A stretch of DNA of 64,000 nt from Zanthoxylum bungeanum. Lineage: Eukaryota > Streptophyta > Magnoliopsida > Sapindales > Rutaceae. Position 1 is the stretch's first letter; each line of letters opens with the position of its first letter. Shown in pieces: positions 59,756-64,000 of this stretch. The stretch covers positions 1-64,000 of the forward strand of contig SKCR01021389.1 of assembly GCA_019454045.1 (NCBI GenBank). The letters are read 5' to 3'. A program made the translations under genes and the position numbers. Under the pieces are notes generated by a model, which made no database searches, was not told the origin of the DNA, and was given only the letters and a program-made list of their open reading frames with translations.

Positions 59756-59962
59756 TGATGCACACGCTGAAATTTATTTTTCGATTTTTCGGTGCTTCCG
59801 GACTCTAATTCACACATGATTTTTTCCTATGAACTTAAAATGGAATATAGTATCTCATTTAATTTAAAATTATACCCATTCTCTATATCTATTTGTTTGA
59901 TCCGATTTCATTGCGCGAGGTTTTGATCCGATCCTAGGGGATCTGAATTTGTCCCAATAAAA
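59756..59962 (+). mobile_element. 5' LTR remnant of element VIII
   Basis: About 207 bp, start TGATGCACACGC, end near CCCAATAAAA. Lacks about 70 bp present in the right copy (63130-63200). Confidence 0.6.
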
Positions 59963-59974
59963 TAGTATCAGAGC
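59963..59974 (+). promoter_or_regulatory. Primer binding site of element VIII
   Basis: TAGTATCAGAGC, one change from the copia consensus TGGTATCAGAGC. Confidence 0.75.
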
Positions 59975-60267
59975 AAGTCTTAGCTGCACAACACATTTAA
60001 AAAAATCATGCTTTTACATTTTTGACATATATTTGAATCTATGTTTTATATTTTGAATTTAGTTATGCATGAGTCATATTTAATATCATGGTATATTTTA
60101 AATTAAAATTATTAGTTTGACCCAAGCATGTAATTTAATGACTTGGTGTCATAAATCTCGCATGATTAGGTGATTGATTTTCAGTGATAGTATTAATAGT
60201 GTTAGAGGGATTATCCATCTTGTCAATACGAAGTTGAGCAAGTTCTTATTACTTATGTCCAATATCG

Positions 60268-60560
60268 TCATTATTGTGAGGGTATAAGTAATTGGGATTT
60301 TGGCTGCTTTGGTAAAATATTTGATTTAGCATGATGAGTTGACGTAATCACCCAATATCATCATTATTGTGAGAGTGTATTACGGGAGATCATTAGTACA
60401 TATTGATAAGTATACACCTAGAACATGTCTTAATCCATTACCATCATTATTGTGAGGATAAGAAATAGATCATGACCAAATTTAGGAGTCACATGAATGT
60501 GATTGACAAATAATGTCTACCTAATGAGTTTTTGAAGGCCAATACTGTCATTATTGTGAG
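60268..60560 (+). repeat. Four spaced TCATTATTGTGAG motifs in the leader of element VIII
   Basis: Exact 13-mers at 60268, 60361, 60444 and 60548 (spacing 93, 83, 104), each followed by a variable purine-rich stretch. Between primer site and gag. Confidence 0.88.
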
Positions 60561-60751
60561 GCTAGAGTAAATTTCATGGGATCCACTTCTCGCTATGAAA
60601 TTTGATTGTCAAATTTCTATTTTTTTATTCAATGACATTATAGAAATACGTAAAGTAGTGGGAGGGCACTAATAGATTTAAAATCAATAATCGTATTAGT
60701 GTTTTATATTGATATGAAAATATTTTGATAATATTTACAATTATTTTATAA

Positions 60752-61487
60752 ATGGCATCCACAAATCTATTAGTGCGACTTTTGGATTCCAATAAATTGA
60801 AAAGGGCCGAAAATTACTTCGAGTGGGAGATGAACTTTCTCCTTGTTTTGAAGTTAGAGTATTGAGCTATTTGAGGCTTAATCCATTGCCTGTCGAAATC
60901 AATCTTGATTTAATGCTCGAGGAACGGGAGACATTTAAGAAAAGGAAGGACGATAACTTGAAGGTGAAGTCCTACATTTTAGGATCGATGACACCTGATT
61001 TGCTTAGGTAGTAGATAGATGTACCTGATGCCTACAACATTATGAGAACACTCAAGGAGTTGTTCTAGGTAAAACAGGAAATTAAGATATATCATAGGTC
61101 CAATGAGCTATTCCATGCTACGCTCAAGAATGGAGGAGCAGTTAGCATTCATTTTTTGAACATGATAAATTAGATCTGATATTTAAAGGGATAATGCATT
61201 ACAATTGATGAAAAGATAGGTTGAAATCTGATTTTGTATTCTCTACCTGGTATATTATGTTGAAATTTCTTACCCATTCAATGAAAGCCACTTTTGAAGA
61301 GCTTCATAATATGTTGCGCATGGAGGAACATGATTTGAAGAAAGGAAATCCTAATTTATATCTTCATAGTGGAGCAAGTTATTTGAAGTCTTCTAGGAAG
61401 TCGAAGAAAATTAAAATGGGAAAGAAGAAGATAACAAAGAAAGATTCCAAGAATTCCACGAAATATAAACTGCAAGATCGAAAGTAG
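60752..61487 (+). pseudogene. gag of copia-type element VIII
   Basis: Starts MASTNLLVRLLDSNKL, then NYFEWEMNFLLVLKLEY, a copia gag opening. The frame 60823-61011 has EERETFKKRKDDNLKVKSYI and LGSMTPDLLR; later DLILYS-like text and, at 61290-61487, LHNMLRMEEHDLKKGNPN and a Lys-rich tail. At least five stops or shifts. The protein would be the capsid of the retrotransposon. Confidence 0.8.
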
Positions 61488-61589
61488 CTTGTGATGTATA
61501 TTTGCATTGCAAGACATTTGTACACTGGAAGTGATATTATCTAGATTTTAAAGGAAAAGCAGAACCCTCAGGTATGCTTTCTATTTTTC

Positions 61590-61861
61590 CTATTATTGAC
61601 GTCTCTTTAGCCTTAGATGTAATTAGTGATAGAGTGTTAGACACTGGCAGTCCCACTCATATTTGCAACTCCATACAGGTCATGAGGGTTAAAAGAAGGC
61701 TTAACAGAAGGGAGATCCAGCTCAGAGTTGGCAATTAAAAGACCTTAGATGTCGATGCCATATGAACAATTGTTTTAGATCTCTCTAACGAATGTAAAAT
61801 AGTTTTACATGACTGTTATTTTATACCCACTGTAATTAGACATATTATGCTTTATATTTTT
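61590..61861 (+). pseudogene. Protease start of element VIII
   Basis: Contains RVLDTGSPTHICNS with the aspartic protease active site DTG at 61640, then RREIQLRVGN and, after stops, LSNECKIVLHDCYFIPTVIRH, the typical region up to the flap. The reading is cut where the rRNA fragment begins. Confidence 0.82.
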
Positions 61862-62502
61862 CCGATAGACTCGTTTTCGTGCTCCAGCTATCCTAAGGGA
61901 AACTTCGAAGGAACCAACTACTAGACAGTTCGATTAGTCTTTCAATTCTATACATAAGTCATACAAATGATTTGTACATCAGTATTACTACGGGCCTCCA
62001 CCAGAGTTTCCTCTGGCTTCGCCTTGCTCAGGAATAGTTTACCATCTTTCAGGTCCCGATAGACATGCTCACATTTAAACCTTTCTAAGAAGATCAGGTT
62101 CGGTCGACGGTGCACCTGTAAAGGATCTCGCCAATAAGCTTGCTTAGACCTTACGAGTTTACTAGCCCATTGACTCGTACACATGTCAGACTCCTTGGTA
62201 TGTGTTTCACGATAGGCTAAATGGGGAGTATACTGGCCGATGCCAAGAGCGCATAGGTGCACGAGGCACGCTGAGGGTGGGTGCTCACTGTCAGCCACGA
62301 ACGCGACGATGACGTCTCCGCAGGCTTATTGAAGGCCCGGGCTTGGGCCGCCACCGCAATTCAAGCAATCTTTGACTATAGTTTCAAAGTATTTTTCATC
62401 TTTCCCTTGAGGTACTAGTTTGCTAACAGTCTCTCGCTCGTATTTAATCTTGGACAGAATTTACCGCCCGATTTGGGCTGCATTCCCAAAAAACTTGACT
62501 CG
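61862..62502 (-). pseudogene. 25S rRNA gene fragment (nuclear rDNA pseudogene)
   Basis: The reverse strand reads through unmistakable 25S words in order: GGGAATGCAGCCCAAATCGG, GGCGGTAAATTCTGTCCAAG, CAAGGGAAAGATGAAAAATA, GGCGGCCCAAGCCCGGGCCT, CCAAGGAGTCTGACATGTGT, GCGAAGCCAGAGGAAACTCT, GGTGGAGGCCCG, AAAGACTAATCGAACTGTCT and GGATAGCTGGAGC. This is roughly nucleotides 330-1000 of the molecule (estimate). It is a fragment, with many changes that mostly look like C-to-T or G-to-A, and a deletion of about 100 bp near 62357. It is not a functional rRNA. A 116-codon reverse frame inside it (61948-62298) is an artefact. Confidence 0.93.
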
Positions 62503-62957
62503 TAATATGGTTATAGTTGAAATAAGGCTAAATATTTGTGTATAGATGATTTAGAAATATAGAAACACAATATGGTTGTGTTGGGTCAAGTTTTGTGTAT
62601 GTTAGACATGGAACACAAAAGTTGGAGTTTTGAAACCTAGATAAAATTTTGGAACTATATCTACCATTTTAGAATCACTTGACCACCTTTAAGTGACCTA
62701 GAATTTTTCAAGGGTTACTTCTTTGGGGGATTCTTATTTGGTTTGTATTTTAGATTCAAATTTATGTATGTATGTATTTTGAATATATTTATGTTTTGTA
62801 AAAATATGATTTATGTTTTTTAATTATTTTAGATGTGTTTAATATATGTTAATATTGGTTTTGATTTTAAAAATTAGATTTTGGGTGTTTGGAGAAAATT
62901 GAAAGTGATTTGGGTGGAAAATAATTTGTTTTTGGCAACTCCTTAGAAAGAATCAGC
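62503..62957 (+). other. AT-rich stretch after the rRNA fragment, no gene seen
   Basis: Possibly 3' untranslated sequence of element VIII. AATATGGTT(A/G)T(A/G)TTG occurs twice near 62508 and 62570. Confidence 0.4.
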
Positions 62958-63238
62958 GCACGAGCGATATGCGCGGGTTGAAATTTATTTTTTGGATTTT
63001 TCAGTGCTTCCGAACTACGATTCGTCCATGATGTTTTCCTATAAAATCAAAATATAATATGGTATCCCATTTAATTTAAAAATACACCCATGTTTTTTAT
63101 CCGCTGGTTTGACCTGTTTGCGCTACGTGGGGAAATGCTGACGATTAGGAATAACGGTGAATTGGAAGAATGAGGAAAAGAAAAACTGAGAAACCTGTCT
63201 CTGATCCGACTTTAGGGTATCCGAATTGGCCGTAATAA
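62958..63238 (+). mobile_element. 3' LTR remnant of element VIII
   Basis: Begins near GGGTTGAAATTTATTTTTTG and ends near CCGTAATAATT. More complete than the left copy in the middle. Confidence 0.55.
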
Positions 63239-63429
63239 TTAAGACCTAAGACAGTTGATTGTATTTTTATCAGTTATGCACATAACAGTAATGCATATAG
63301 GTTCCTTGTACATAAGTCTAAAATCCAGACATACACAAGAACATAATAATGGATCGAGAAATGCATCGTTCTTTAAACATATATTTCCTTGTAAATACAT
63401 AGATGAGCCTAATTATACTAGAAGACACT

Positions 63430-64000
63430 TTGCAGAAAGAAGCCATTAACAGTGAAGTTGAATCCATTTTACAAAATCATACCTGAGAGTTAGTAGATCT
63501 TCCTCTAGAATGTAGACTTTTAGGGTCCAAATGGATTTTCAAGAGGAAAATGAAAAACGATGGCTTGATTGATAAGTACAAGGCTAGACTTGTAATTAAG
63601 GGTTATAAGCAAAAAAAAAGACCTTGATTACTTTGATACTTATTCTCTGGTATTGAGAATAAATCCCATTAAGATGATAGTAGCAATTGCAACTCTAAGA
63701 AAGCTAGAAATTCATCAAATAGATGTGAAAAAAGTTTTTCTTAGTGGAGAATTAGATGAAGAAATCTATATAGAACAACCTAAAGATTTTATAGTTCCTG
63801 GACATGAGAAAAAAATCTGTAATTGGTAAAGTCATTATATGGCTTGAAACAAGTACCGAAATAATGGCATGAAAAATTTGATCATGTGTTGATGACAAAT
63901 GATTTTAGAATTAAAAAAATGTGTTTAGGTCAAAGAGATAGAAAATGAATCTGTTATCCTATATTTATATGTTGATGACATGCTCATTATTGGAAGTGAT
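63430..64000 (+). pseudogene. RT of copia element VII (continues past the window)
   Basis: Reads EAINSEVESILQNHT, then after a stop ELVDLPLECRLLGSKWIFKR, IDKYKARLVIKGYKQK, IVAIATLRKLEIHQIDVKK, LDEEIYIEQPKDF and the active-site block ESVILYLYVDDMLIIGSD at the very end of the window. At least four stops or shifts. This is the host copia of element VIII; its integrase region is absent between 59755 and 63430. Confidence 0.9.

Larger units (their letters stand above)
59756..63238 (+). mobile_element. Decayed copia-type element VIII inside element VII
   Basis: Two related ends (59756-59962 and about 62958-63238) share TGAAATTTATTTTT, GATTTTTC(G/A)GTGCTTCCG and ATCCCATTTAATTTAAAA-like text, and the left one is followed by a copia primer motif. 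Between them are gag, a protease start and a foreign rDNA piece; integrase, RT and RNase H are missing. No target duplication could be found. The host element resumes in RT after it. Confidence 0.7.

Noticed and set aside
61948..62298. 116-codon reverse ORF with a start codon
   Set aside because: It lies wholly inside the antisense 25S rRNA fragment; open frames in rRNA are a common artefact.

Overview
This window looks like nuclear DNA of a flowering plant, probably a eudicot: AT-rich, no bacterial-style genes, and almost entirely nested transposable elements. I found no intact host gene. Nearly every protein similarity is to Ty1/copia or Ty3/gypsy gag/pol. The exceptions are captured host-gene pieces (GCN2 kinase, a PPR gene) and a decayed 25S rRNA fragment. 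Family assignments come from motifs recognised by eye, not from a database search.

Layout. 1-6543: an internally deleted Ogre/Tat-like gypsy element (5' LTR cut by the window edge, PBS, gag stubs, 3' tandem array, 2.2-kb 3' LTR). 6544-8710: flank with an ATT microsatellite and the first copy (A1) of a duplicated segment. 8716-30932: an old copia element (I) with short LTRs, split by three insertions: a non-autonomous gypsy-type element carrying GCN2 and PPR fragments (II, 9333-14600, target duplication CTATG); a truncated reverse-strand copia (III, 15419-about 18840); and a complete reverse-strand long-LTR copia (IV, 20514-29464, target duplication ATATA). Joining the four pieces of element I gives gag, zinc knuckle, integrase, RT and RNase H in order; its protease region is missing around element III.

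30938-35185: second part of the duplicated segment (B1), a chromovirus-like solo LTR, and the second copy of the duplication (A2+B2), which carries a tRNA-derived SINE absent from A1. 35800-39194: a 3.4-kb reverse solo LTR of the Ogre-like family with an alternating tandem array. 39312-40216: a gypsy solo LTR. 40384-40556: a second SINE. 40701-51632: a non-autonomous CACTA transposon (TSD TAT) split by a long-LTR copia element (V, 40889-50852). 51638-51883: a MITE-like double inverted repeat.

52424-58133: a gag-only gypsy element (VI, TSD ACTTA) with three kinds of tandem array and an antisense ORF near the 3' LTR. 58139-64000: a decayed copia (VII; gag, then RT running off the window) interrupted by another decayed copia-type element (VIII, about 59756-63238), which contains a reverse-strand 25S rRNA fragment.

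No transcription unit here looks able to make a complete functional protein. The points of interest are structural: capture of host kinase/PPR sequence by a recently inserted non-coding LTR element, rDNA inside a retrotransposon, elements with young LTRs but ruined interiors, and a duplication that records an empty site for a SINE.
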